30,957 bases of DNA, taken from positions 1 to 30,957 of IMG/VR virus record IMGVR_UViG_3300043568_000104; one strand, written 5' to 3'. The notes below the pieces were generated by a model, which worked only from the letters and a program-made list of their open reading frames with translations, was not told the origin of the DNA and searched no databases. Shown here one piece after another: positions 1 to 8,320 of the stretch (positions are counted from its first letter, which is position 1; every line of letters starts with the position of its first letter). Position numbers and translations under genes: made by a program. This stretch comes from a virus.

Positions 1-2
1 AA

Positions 3-245
3 CGTGGTGTTCTACGACTTGCTCCCGCTTTATCTGGTCGTCAAGGCGCTTTCGACGCGTGTGTCAGCTTTGCCTTCAACGCCGGAGTGGGGGCTTTTCA
101 GCGTTCTTCTATTCGGATGAAAATCAATCGTGGTGATTGGGAAGGCGCAGCCGATGCCCTCTTGCTGTACTGCATGGCAGGGGGTAAAATTCTCCTAGGG
201 CTAAAAAAGCGCAGGGACGCTGAAAAAGCACTGTTTCTATCCTAG
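3..245 (+). CDS. Endolysin, GH24 lysozyme family, C-terminal part (5' truncated)
   Basis: The reading frame is open from the left edge and ends at TAG 243-245, so only about the last 80 residues are present. The peptide contains DACVSFAFNAGVGAFQRSS followed by a KINRGDWEGAADALL stretch, and near the end GLKKRRDAEKALFLS. This is the characteristic C-terminal half of phage T4/P22-type lysozymes (glycoside hydrolase family 24), which cut the beta-1,4 link between MurNAc and GlcNAc in peptidoglycan at lysis. The catalytic Glu and any signal-anchor or SAR segment would lie upstream of the window, so export mode cannot be judged. No holin is visible. The next gene starts 8 bases downstream, placing lysis at the head of or inside the structural transcription unit. 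The family assignment is strong; activity is inferred. Confidence 0.88.
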   Translation, partial: RGVLRLAPALSGRQGAFDACVSFAFNAGVGAFQRSSIRMKINRGDWEGAADALLLYCMAGGKILLGLKKRRDAEKALFLS

Positions 246-253
246 GACTGCTG

Positions 254-2398
254 ATGCCATTACAAAAAATACTGTTCAAGCCGGGTGTCAACAAAGAAAA
301 CACGCGGTACACCACGGAAGGCGGCTGGTACGAGGCCGACAAGGTACGCTTTCGTCAAGGCAATCCTGAAAAAATTGGTGGTTGGCAGCCTTTTTCTGCG
401 GCTTACTATCTTGGCATATGCCGTTCTTTGTGGAATTGGGTAACGTTACTTGGCAATAATCTGATTGGTGTTGGCACAAACCTTAAGTTCTACATCAACC
501 AAGGCGGGCTTTATTACGACATCACACCGATTCGTGAGACAGTCACAATCAACAACAACCCTTTTGCAGCTACAAATGGCTCTGCCGTAATCACCGTTAC
601 AGACACATCGCATGGCGCACTGACGGGAGATTTTGTTACGTTCAGTGGCGCTGTTAGCCTTGGTGGAAATATTACGGCTACAGTGTTAAACGCTGAGTAT
701 CAAATCTTAAATGTCATTGACGCTAACAGTTACATCTTTACAGCCTCTGCTATAGCCAACGGTTCGGACGTTTCCCCGGGTGGTGGTGCTTCTGTTGTAG
801 CGGCATATCAAATCAATGTCGGCCCTGCAATTCCTGTTCCGCTTGTAGGTTGGGGCGCTGGTGCTTGGGGTAGTCCTCCTCCTGTTGCGCCCCCTTCAAC
901 GGTGGGTACATGGGGCTACGGCCTTACATCCACATCTGCGCTTCGCTTGTGGAACCAAGATAATTACGGCCAAGATTTAGTGTATGGCCCCCGCACAGGC
1001 GCTATTTACTACTGGGAAGCAAACGACACCGTAAATACCCGTGGCGTGTTGCTTAATTCCTTGGGCGGCAATGTAACGTTTACAAACGCTTCGCCGACTG
1101 TGGTGACTTCAACATCAAACATTCTCTTTACAGAAGGCGCGGCCCTTCAGTTTGCGGCTACTTCATCCCTGCCCACCGGCATAGCTGCGGCAACTACGTA
1201 CTATGTGTTTGAAGTAAACGGGTTAACATTTAAATTACTTGATGGCGCAGGCGCGCCGGTCAACACTGCCTCCACAGGCACAGGGGTGTTTGTGTCTTTG
1301 ATTGTGGACGTGCCGACAGTTCAGAACAACATAGTTGTTTCTGACACATCACGTTTTGTAATTACGTTTGGTGCTAACGACTATGGTTCGGCCACACTTG
1401 ACCCCATGTTGATTCGCTGGTCATCGCAAGACGATATTTTTAATTGGACACCCGATCCTACAAACCAAGCAGGGTTTATACGTATATCTCACGGCTCAGA
1501 AATCATCACAACTGTTCAAACTCGTCAAGAAATCGTTGTGTTTACCGACTCGGCTGTGTATTCTTTGCAATACCTTGGGCCCCCTTTCGTATGGGCACCA
1601 CAACTGCTTGGTGACAACGTCTCAATCATGAGTCCTAACTCGGCTGTAGTCGCTTCAGGTATTGTGTATTGGATGGGCGTAGATAAGTTCTACTCCTACG
1701 ATGGTCGTGTGCAAACGCTTAACTGTGACCTGCGCCGTTTTGTGTTTAGTGACCTTAACCAAGAGCAGGCACTGCAAGTATTTGCTGGCACCAACGAGGG
1801 CTTCAACGAGGTCTGGTGGTTCTACTGCTCGGCTAACAGTACAAATATTGACAAGTACGTTATCTACAATTACGTTGAGAAAATCTGGTACTACGGCACT
1901 TTGTCACGTACGGCTTGGCTTGACTCTGGTCTACAGTCTGTTCCTATTGCGGCAAACTATTTTACTGACACGCTCACAGGCAACTTGATTAACCACGAGA
2001 CTGGCTTAAATGACAACACAACCGGCACCGCTACAGCCATTAACGCTTACATTTCATCCTCAGAGTTTGACATTGGTGACGGACACAATTTTGGTTTTGT
2101 TTGGCGCGTCCTTCCTGATCTGACCTTTAGCGACTCTACAAACACACCTGCGGGCGCACCTGCCTCAGTCAACATGACGCTGTTTGGCTTGGCAAACTCA
2201 GGCTCTGGCGTGACAAGCACAGCCACACAACCTGTGGCCAAGAGCAGTACGTACGTTATTACAGAACAATTTACAGGCCAGATAATGACCCGTATGCGCG
2301 GTCGTCAGATGATATTTAAGATTGACTCAAATCAGTTGAATACACAGTGGCAGCTTGGTGCGCCAAGAATTGACATCAGAGCTGATGGACGTAGGTAA
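254..2398 (+). CDS. Virion structural protein, tail hub/stabilisation type
   Basis: This 714-aa protein starts at ATG 254, with AGGA overlapping the endolysin stop codon. The N-terminal segment (KPGVNKENTRYTTEGGWYEA, then VRFRQGNPEKIGGWQ) matches a conserved opening I associate with podovirus structural proteins resembling the P22 gp10 packaged-DNA-stabilisation/tail factor. The rest is beta-rich with many aromatic repeats, as expected for a propeller-like fold. Two Thr/Ser/Gly-rich insertions, roughly residues 98-190 and 272-350, contain HGALTGDFVTFSG and GLTFKLLDGAGAPVNT. These look like the small Ig-like modules phages insert in virion proteins. There is no signal peptide or membrane helix. 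It overlaps the next gene by one base (TAATG). Its role at the portal/tail interface is inferred; it could instead be a tail-fibre adaptor. Confidence 0.6.
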   Translation: MPLQKILFKPGVNKENTRYTTEGGWYEADKVRFRQGNPEKIGGWQPFSAAYYLGICRSLWNWVTLLGNNLIGVGTNLKFYINQGGLYYDITPIRETVTINNNPFAATNGSAVITVTDTSHGALTGDFVTFSGAVSLGGNITATVLNAEYQILNVIDANSYIFTASAIANGSDVSPGGGASVVAAYQINVGPAIPVPLVGWGAGAWGSPPPVAPPSTVGTWGYGLTSTSALRLWNQDNYGQDLVYGPRTGAIYYWEANDTVNTRGVLLNSLGGNVTFTNASPTVVTSTSNILFTEGAALQFAATSSLPTGIAAATTYYVFEVNGLTFKLLDGAGAPVNTASTGTGVFVSLIVDVPTVQNNIVVSDTSRFVITFGANDYGSATLDPMLIRWSSQDDIFNWTPDPTNQAGFIRISHGSEIITTVQTRQEIVVFTDSAVYSLQYLGPPFVWAPQLLGDNVSIMSPNSAVVASGIVYWMGVDKFYSYDGRVQTLNCDLRRFVFSDLNQEQALQVFAGTNEGFNEVWWFYCSANSTNIDKYVIYNYVEKIWYYGTLSRTAWLDSGLQSVPIAANYFTDTLTGNLINHETGLNDNTTGTATAINAYISSSEFDIGDGHNFGFVWRVLPDLTFSDSTNTPAGAPASVNMTLFGLANSGSGVTSTATQPVAKSSTYVITEQFTGQIMTRMRGRQMIFKIDSNQLNTQWQLGAPRIDIRADGRR

Positions 2399-2670
2399 TG
2401 GCTGAACTAAACGCAACCCCACCAAGCTTGCCACTGGCTCCAAGAGAGTACGAAAGCCGCTACTTCAGCCAACTGAACAACGTCCTGCGCCTGTACTTTA
2501 ATCAACTGTCCAACCCCGGTGATATGGGCGGGACAACGCTGAACTTAAACCTTGCCACACTGCCCACTGATGCCGACTTGCCTAACTTGAGGCTTGGCGA
2601 TGTGTACCGAGATACACAAGATGGTGTACAGGATACCAGTCAAATGCTTCGCATAAAGACGTCAACATGA
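2398..2670 (+). CDS. Small virion-associated protein of unknown function (90 aa)
   Basis: The ATG at 2398 shares its A with the TAA of the preceding gene, so translation is probably coupled. The 90-aa product begins with a Pro-rich tail, then has an amphipathic stretch (ESRYFSQLNNVLRLYFNQL) followed by GTTLNLNLATLPTDADLPNL and ends LRLGDVYRDTQDGVQ. The helix-then-beta layout and the position between the tail/stabilisation protein and the tape-like protein suggest a small tail or neck component. I do not recognise a named domain. A short A/T-rich gap of 34 bases follows, carrying the GAGAGG ribosome-binding site of the next gene. Confidence that it is a gene is high; the function is unknown. 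Confidence 0.7.
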   Translation: MAELNATPPSLPLAPREYESRYFSQLNNVLRLYFNQLSNPGDMGGTTLNLNLATLPTDADLPNLRLGDVYRDTQDGVQDTSQMLRIKTST

Positions 2671-2704
2671 TATTATCCAACAACCCCCATTTTGAGAGGC
2701 AAAA

Positions 2705-5275
2705 ATGAGCCTGCATAAGTTTGCCGAACAGGTAGCCGCCAACGGTCGCGGTGACGACTCTTTACTTGTACACATGACGCCGGACGAAGTCCAGCGTTTA
2801 CAAGCTTTTGCCGAAGCCAATGGTCGTTCGTTGACCATCAATCCTACTACGGGTTTACCCGAAGCTGGCTTCCTTTCTGATTTGTTCAAAGCAGTTGCCC
2901 CTATCGCCCTTGGCGCTTTCTTAGGCCCCGGAGCTTTTGGTATTGCGGGCTTGGGCTTAAGCGCTGGCACGGCGGGTTTAGTTACGGGCGGGTTGACTAC
3001 CTTGGCTACCGGCAGTCTGTCTCGCGGACTCATGGCCGGGTTGGGTGCGTATGGTGGGGCGGGCTTGGCTGAAGGTCTTATGGGGGCTGGTGTAGGTGCT
3101 GCACAACAAAGCGCTATGGGGTCTTTAAGCGCAGATCAAATTGCAGCGGAGATGGCTAATACCGAGTTAACAAAACAGGGTGTGTTAAATCAAGCCGCAG
3201 CAGACGCCACCAAATCTGCAATGGCAAATACGGGACAAGCAGTATCTTCAGGGTTTAACGCTGTAACGTCTACCCCAAGTGCTATGGGTGCTTTTGCTAA
3301 ACAAAATCTTGGCAATATTGCAGCCGCAGCCGCACCTATCATGGCAGGGGCTATGGTTCCAACAACGACCAAGATGCCGGTGGACACTAACCCCGCATAC
3401 ATTCGTCAGAAGTTATACGACCCCTTCACCCAGACATACAAGTCTTTAACGCCAATTAAAGCCAGCGAGTTTGGTAACCGCAACTTCTCTGACGCATACA
3501 CAAACCCTCAAACAGGTCAGATGGCTACGTTAGATCAGCGTCAACCTACGCCTATGGCTGGTGGCGGTATTGTGGCTTTGGCGGCTGGCGGGTATAAGCC
3601 TACCGACACGGAAATTTTTGATTATTTTAAAACTCCCGGTTTAACTGACGCAAAGATTGCGCAGGACATGCAGACGTTTGGCGTGTCTGCCGCTGATATT
3701 GCACGGGCTACGGGTACACAAGATAAACAAGCTAATTACGAACAGCGTTTTGTGCAAACGCTTAATGCCCCCGGTACAGATGCTTCTGAGTTCCAAAAAG
3801 CTACAAGTGCAGTTGGTTTGCAAGGCCAAGCACTAACCAATGCTATGCAAGGTGCGGGGCTGTCTCAAGGCGCTCAGTATGCTTTGACACAACCGGGTTT
3901 AAATGATATTGGCTTTACTGGCGGTATTATTGATGCAACAACCGGAAAACCTGTTGATCTTTACAACCAAATTGGCTACATCGCTGGTGCTCTACCGGGC
4001 GATCAAGCGGGCTTAGAAGGTTTGTACGGCAACATTAATTACGTCACAAAAGGATTACAGAACTTAATAAACACAGGAAAAATGTCTGTAGGCGATGCTC
4101 AAAACGCCGCAATTGCAGAATTAACCCGTACTAAAGTTAGCATGGGAGATGTTGAAGCAGCAACAGGCAAAAAGTTTGGTGATTTGTTTAAGCCTAAACC
4201 AGTTACAAAAATAGACGATAAGACCACAGTCACAGGCGGCACAGGCAACGACATCATCACAGGCACAGGCGGTACAGGCACAGGTGGTACAGGCACAGGC
4301 ATAAACACGGGCGTGATCCCCGGCGGCTTCTACGGCAATGCAACAAACCCCGGCGACATTACAACCAATCTAGACGGCACAGTTACTGTACACCCAAATA
4401 TTCCTTACCGCCCTGATGGTGGTTTTTCGGGCATGGGCGAAGTTCGAGGTGGTTTTACCAAAGGTGGCGGCAGCTTGGGCTATACCGCCCCAATACCAAA
4501 AGATCCCGAAGCTGCTTTCAACACGCTGACGGATGACTCATTAGATGCGTACAGATTCCTTATGGGCAAAGGTAAAAACTTAGCGCAAGCTAACGCGGCA
4601 AGAAGCAGGCCGTTGATGCAGCCCTACTTTACGGGTGCCAACCGATACAAGCCTAAGTTCTTGTCTTACGACAAAGATGGCAATGTCGTGTCCAGTGACG
4701 GCAGCAAAAACACAAGCGGGGCAGCTGGCACAACTAAAGTCATAAATGAAGACGGCACTATAAATCAAGAAGCAACAGACAAAGCCAATTTTGATTATGT
4801 TTCTTACTTAAAAGCCAACCCTGATGTGCAAGCAGAATTAGATAAAGGCATAGCTAACTTCGGAACTAAAGACGATCTAGCCTCTGCCGCGTACAACCAC
4901 TACGTTACTTACGGCAAAGCACAAAAACGCCCTCTTAAAGCCGCTGGTGGCGGCATGATGGGCTACGCAATGGGTGGCGGTCTAGGTTCCTTGGGCTCTT
5001 ACTCTGATGGCGGTCGACTGCTTAAAGGCCCCGGTGATGGCGTGTCTGACAGCATCCCTGCAACCATTGGCGCTAAACAGCAACCCGCACGTCTTGCCGA
5101 TGGTGAGTTTGTGATCCCTGCACGTATCGTGTCTGAGTTGGGTAACGGCTCTACAGAGGCAGGTGCTAAAAAGCTTTATGCCATGATGGATCGTGTACAA
5201 CGTGCACGGGGCAAAACCACAGGTAAAAACAAAGTAGCGGCTAACTCCCGCGCTGATAAATATCTTCCAGCGTAA
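2705..5275 (+). CDS. Gly-rich internal/tail virion protein with membrane-active N-terminal region
   Basis: This 856-aa protein starts at ATG 2705 behind GAGAGG. After a polar N-terminus (SLHKFAEQVAANGRGDDS), residues about 58-150 are a long Ala/Gly/Leu-rich segment with glycine-zipper spacing, typical of virion proteins that insert in or cross the host membrane during ejection. Around residue 284 there is a MAGGGIVALAAGGY motif. Residues 519-530 come from a 15-base tandem repeat (TGTGG). At about 692-742 lies a YLKANPDV ... HYVTYGKAQKR unit, like the short repeats of some bacterial surface proteins. The C-terminus (GPGDGVSDSIP from 775, then RLADGEFVIPARIVSEL) is a motif I associate with phage structural proteins. 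The exact role (tape-measure-like, ejection or internal) cannot be fixed from sequence. Confidence 0.6.
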   Translation: MSLHKFAEQVAANGRGDDSLLVHMTPDEVQRLQAFAEANGRSLTINPTTGLPEAGFLSDLFKAVAPIALGAFLGPGAFGIAGLGLSAGTAGLVTGGLTTLATGSLSRGLMAGLGAYGGAGLAEGLMGAGVGAAQQSAMGSLSADQIAAEMANTELTKQGVLNQAAADATKSAMANTGQAVSSGFNAVTSTPSAMGAFAKQNLGNIAAAAAPIMAGAMVPTTTKMPVDTNPAYIRQKLYDPFTQTYKSLTPIKASEFGNRNFSDAYTNPQTGQMATLDQRQPTPMAGGGIVALAAGGYKPTDTEIFDYFKTPGLTDAKIAQDMQTFGVSAADIARATGTQDKQANYEQRFVQTLNAPGTDASEFQKATSAVGLQGQALTNAMQGAGLSQGAQYALTQPGLNDIGFTGGIIDATTGKPVDLYNQIGYIAGALPGDQAGLEGLYGNINYVTKGLQNLINTGKMSVGDAQNAAIAELTRTKVSMGDVEAATGKKFGDLFKPKPVTKIDDKTTVTGGTGNDIITGTGGTGTGGTGTGINTGVIPGGFYGNATNPGDITTNLDGTVTVHPNIPYRPDGGFSGMGEVRGGFTKGGGSLGYTAPIPKDPEAAFNTLTDDSLDAYRFLMGKGKNLAQANAARSRPLMQPYFTGANRYKPKFLSYDKDGNVVSSDGSKNTSGAAGTTKVINEDGTINQEATDKANFDYVSYLKANPDVQAELDKGIANFGTKDDLASAAYNHYVTYGKAQKRPLKAAGGGMMGYAMGGGLGSLGSYSDGGRLLKGPGDGVSDSIPATIGAKQQPARLADGEFVIPARIVSELGNGSTEAGAKKLYAMMDRVQRARGKTTGKNKVAANSRADKYLPA
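4259..4300 (+). repeat. 15-bp tandem repeat encoding TGTGG
   Basis: Two full copies of ACAGGCACAGGYGGT (4259-4273 and 4274-4288) are followed by a 12-base partial third copy ending at 4300. The unit is a multiple of three and keeps the frame, giving a flexible Thr/Gly linker in the 856-aa virion protein. It is a likely site of slippage between strains. Confidence 0.85.
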
Positions 5276-5285
5276 GGAATAGATC

Positions 5286-6383
5286 ATGGCTGAACCATCA
5301 CTACAACAGATACAACAGACGCAAGTCACAATCCCCGACTACGCCAAGCCGTACGTTGAGGAATTGCTCGGCAATGCGCAGGGTTTGACTGATATAAATC
5401 AGAACCCGTACATGCAGTACATGCGGGATCGTCAAGCACAGTTTACACCTCTGCAAAAACAGTCCTTTGAAAATGCGGCTTTGATGCAGACCGCTCCTCA
5501 GTTGGGTGATGCCACCGCTATGGCGGGTATGGCCGGTCTTGGCGCGCTCAATACGCAGTACACGTTCAACCCATATCAGACACAGCAATTTACGGGAACA
5601 AACACACTGCCCGGATACGATGCACAAGGCAAGTTTCAGCCCGGCACAGGCTCAGTTGGTCAGTACATGTCTCCGTACATGGACACGGTTGTTGCTCGCC
5701 AGCAATCAGATGCACAGCGGCAGGGGGAAATTGCCCGCCAAATGCAGAATGCCCAAGCTGCTCGTTCCGGTGCTTTTGGTGGTAGCGGCAATCTTCTTGC
5801 CAATAACCAACTCAACGCTTCTTTAATGCGTCAAAAGGGTGATATCCAAGCTCAAGGTTTGCAAAACGCTTACCAACAGGCAATGCAACAGTTCAATCAG
5901 TCTCAAGCACAGGGCTTGGCAGGCCAACAATTAAACGCTCAACAGCAACAGTTTGGTGCCGGGCTAGGACTTCAAGGCCTACAGACAGCCTTATCGGGCG
6001 CTAAGAGCTTGGCTGATATTGGTAATACACAGTACGGACAGAACGTTGGGTTGTTAAACATCCAGAACCAGTTTGGTGGTCAGCAGCAACAGCAGATGCA
6101 GAATGCGTTAAACGCAGAGTACCAAGACTATCTGAACGCGCAGAACTACCCGTACAAACAGTTGGGCTTTATGTCCGACATGCTGCGTGGCTTGCCTTTG
6201 ACTCAGCAGTCTTCCGCAATGTATGGACAAGCACCGTCTGCCGTGTCTCAGATTGCAGGTCTTGGCGGTGCAGCACTGACTGGTGCTAAGTTATTTGGGG
6301 CCAAGGGTGGAGCTACCGGCGACTTGGAGCGCCGCCCTGCTGGTCTGGCTGATTTAACTCTCTATCAAATGGGTCAGGATTAA
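5286..6383 (+). CDS. Gln-rich virion protein, probable ejection/internal protein
   Basis: This 365-aa protein starts at ATG 5286, eight bases after AAGGA. It is very rich in Gln, Ala and Asn, with helical heptad-like runs through the middle (VARQQSDAQRQGEIARQMQN, then AARSGAFGGSGN and Q-rich repeats to about residue 280). There is no signal peptide. A Gly/Ala segment near the C-terminus (IAGLGGAALTGAKLFGAKGG) could touch a membrane. The composition, and its place between two other low-complexity virion genes and the giant protein, fit the ejection-protein clusters of podoviruses. No enzyme motif is visible. It ends two bases before the next gene, so the two are co-transcribed and perhaps coupled. 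The function is inferred from context. Confidence 0.55.
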   Translation: MAEPSLQQIQQTQVTIPDYAKPYVEELLGNAQGLTDINQNPYMQYMRDRQAQFTPLQKQSFENAALMQTAPQLGDATAMAGMAGLGALNTQYTFNPYQTQQFTGTNTLPGYDAQGKFQPGTGSVGQYMSPYMDTVVARQQSDAQRQGEIARQMQNAQAARSGAFGGSGNLLANNQLNASLMRQKGDIQAQGLQNAYQQAMQQFNQSQAQGLAGQQLNAQQQQFGAGLGLQGLQTALSGAKSLADIGNTQYGQNVGLLNIQNQFGGQQQQQMQNALNAEYQDYLNAQNYPYKQLGFMSDMLRGLPLTQQSSAMYGQAPSAVSQIAGLGGAALTGAKLFGAKGGATGDLERRPAGLADLTLYQMGQD

Positions 6384-6385
6384 AC

Positions 6386-8257
6386 ATGGCTTATACACAA
6401 CAGACGCCTATTGGCACACCTGACGTCAACTTGATTACAAAGACATTGGCTAGTTTACAGCCGGACTCAGCATTGCAAGAATATGCAGCGCTGCATAAAA
6501 ACAACCCTTACATTTTGTCGTTGGCAAAGTCAGAGTCAGATCGCCGCAGGTCTTTACGCATGGCAGCGCAGGGGAATCCCGGACAGATGCCCACAGTGGC
6601 AGATAGAGAAATTGCTGGCATGGCTTCGCCTGTAATGACTGGCGCTGGAGTGCCTTTACAAACCGGCTATGGCGGTCGTGTACAGACCGAACTTCCAGAA
6701 AACCAAGGCATAGCTCAGATTCCCGCGCCCAACATGCAGCGCATGGCTGATGGCGGTATTGCAGGCTACGAAGACGATCAAGAAGGCATGGCCACCGGCG
6801 GTATGGGCGGCATGTTTAACTTTGCCCAGCAAAGCGAGCCCGTGGTTCGTATGGCTGGTGGCGGCCATATTCCACGTTATCAAGGCAACACAACAGACGG
6901 CAGTGTTGTTGGCGGCATTCCCGGTTTCCAAGCGGTTCAACCCCGCGCCCAATTTACTCAACAAGGCGCTCCAGAAAACACACCGCTTTTCCAACGCATT
7001 ATGGAAAGTTTAAGCAGCGGCAACAAAGAGCGTCAACTTGCCATGATTGAGCAAAAGATTGCGCAAGGTACGGCTACACCTGAAGAAGTTGCCGCATACA
7101 AAGAAGTAAAAATTAAAGGCGGCGACAAAGCTGCGACATTTGACCAGCAGGCCCTGCGTGACGCAAAGTACCCACCACAAGACGCTATCCGTACCAAAGA
7201 CTTCCCCGGAGTAAAACCCGGCTTTGAAAAGATGCCTGTAGATGCCGCAGCACCCACACCCCCCGGTGCCAAGACTACTGGTGGCGTTCCAAACCTTCTC
7301 CCAGATTCCCCAAAACTTGACACAAGTTACAAACCCGTAGCTGCGCCCACGGCTGCTGATGCAAAAGCAAAAGCTAGTACGCTTTACGACTCAAAGGGAC
7401 AAATTCTCAGTCTAGAACAAAAACGGCTCCAAGCGCGGGAAGATATTTTTGGCGAAAAAAGAGAACGCGCTGCTCAACTTGAGGCGTTTAACAAAGAACA
7501 AGGCCCGGCTTTTGCAAGCTACGAAAAACTGCTGCAGAAAGAAGAACTGCAAGACACTACAGACAAAGAAAAAGCTGGCCTCATGTCCTTGATGAAGGGC
7601 TTCTTGGCTATGGCTGCTGGAGAATCTCCTAACGCGGCTACAAACATTGCCAAAGGCGCTATGGTTGGTTTGGGCGACTACGGCGATGCACTTAAAGAGT
7701 TTAAGAAAGCTGCCAAAGAACGTAATAAAGCTATGGCTGACATTGAAAATGCTCGCCGCGCTGAAGCTAAAGGTGACTTTAAAGATCAGCGGACATTTGA
7801 AGATCGGGCTGCAGAACGTATAGCGGCGTCTGATGATCGATTTACAGGACTGATTTCGCAGATCACTGGCAAAGAAGCCGACGTTGCTGCTAGCCTTCTC
7901 AATAACATGGAGTCAATTGCGGCAAATAAAGACTTGGCGGCATTGAAAGAACGCGGGTTAAACGCACGAGAGGCATATTCACAAAACCGCGCAGATGCAC
8001 GAGCGCAGACGCCAGACAAGAGAGTATTTGATGCGCTAGTTACTCAGTACGGCGACCCCGTTAAAGCTGCAGAAGCGTTGCAAAAGATGAAGGCAGAGAA
8101 GTTCAACCTGTATGAAGCTTACAACAAGTATTTAACTGCTTTTGCTGGCAAAGACACTATGACACCCCCAATGGCTTTTGACCTGTTTGCAAAACAGTTT
8201 ATTCCTGAAGTTAACCCGAATAAAAATACTACTATACGAACTCAGCCGGGTGGTTGA
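6386..8257 (+). CDS. Virion protein with Gly motifs and coiled-coil C-terminal half
   Basis: This 623-aa product starts at ATG 6386, with AGGA of the previous gene's end as ribosome-binding site. The N-terminal third is soluble and Pro/Gly-rich and carries two copies of a short motif, MADGGIAGY near residue 120 and MAGGGHIPRY near 156. These echo MAGGGIVAL in the 856-aa virion protein. From about residue 335 to 560 the sequence is strongly charged and helical (SLEQKRLQAREDIFGEKRER; later ALKEFKKAAKERNKAMADIE), interrupted by a short Ala/Gly-rich hydrophobic segment (LMKGFLAMAAGE). The C-terminus is a soluble helical tail. I know no catalytic motif here. It is probably an internal core or ejection protein acting with the giant protein downstream. 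Confidence 0.55.
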   Translation: MAYTQQTPIGTPDVNLITKTLASLQPDSALQEYAALHKNNPYILSLAKSESDRRRSLRMAAQGNPGQMPTVADREIAGMASPVMTGAGVPLQTGYGGRVQTELPENQGIAQIPAPNMQRMADGGIAGYEDDQEGMATGGMGGMFNFAQQSEPVVRMAGGGHIPRYQGNTTDGSVVGGIPGFQAVQPRAQFTQQGAPENTPLFQRIMESLSSGNKERQLAMIEQKIAQGTATPEEVAAYKEVKIKGGDKAATFDQQALRDAKYPPQDAIRTKDFPGVKPGFEKMPVDAAAPTPPGAKTTGGVPNLLPDSPKLDTSYKPVAAPTAADAKAKASTLYDSKGQILSLEQKRLQAREDIFGEKRERAAQLEAFNKEQGPAFASYEKLLQKEELQDTTDKEKAGLMSLMKGFLAMAAGESPNAATNIAKGAMVGLGDYGDALKEFKKAAKERNKAMADIENARRAEAKGDFKDQRTFEDRAAERIAASDDRFTGLISQITGKEADVAASLLNNMESIAANKDLAALKERGLNAREAYSQNRADARAQTPDKRVFDALVTQYGDPVKAAEALQKMKAEKFNLYEAYNKYLTAFAGKDTMTPPMAFDLFAKQFIPEVNPNKNTTIRTQPGG

Positions 8258-8280
8258 TAATACGTAGAGGCGCTTAAATA

Positions 8281-8301
8281 TCTGAGTCAGCGCCACTCAG
8301 A
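8281..8301 (+). promoter_or_regulatory. Perfect 7-bp hairpin in the leader of the giant gene
   Basis: TCTGAGT, a 7-base loop CAGCGCC, and ACTCAGA form a perfect stem-loop in the 63-base gap before the 2857-aa gene, 19 bases upstream of its ATG. There is no T-run after it, so it is not a simple intrinsic terminator. It may be a processing site, an attenuator or a translation-control element. The downstream ribosome-binding site is weak (GCGAGA). Confidence 0.45.
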
Positions 8302-8320
8302 CACAATTTGCGAGAACAAC

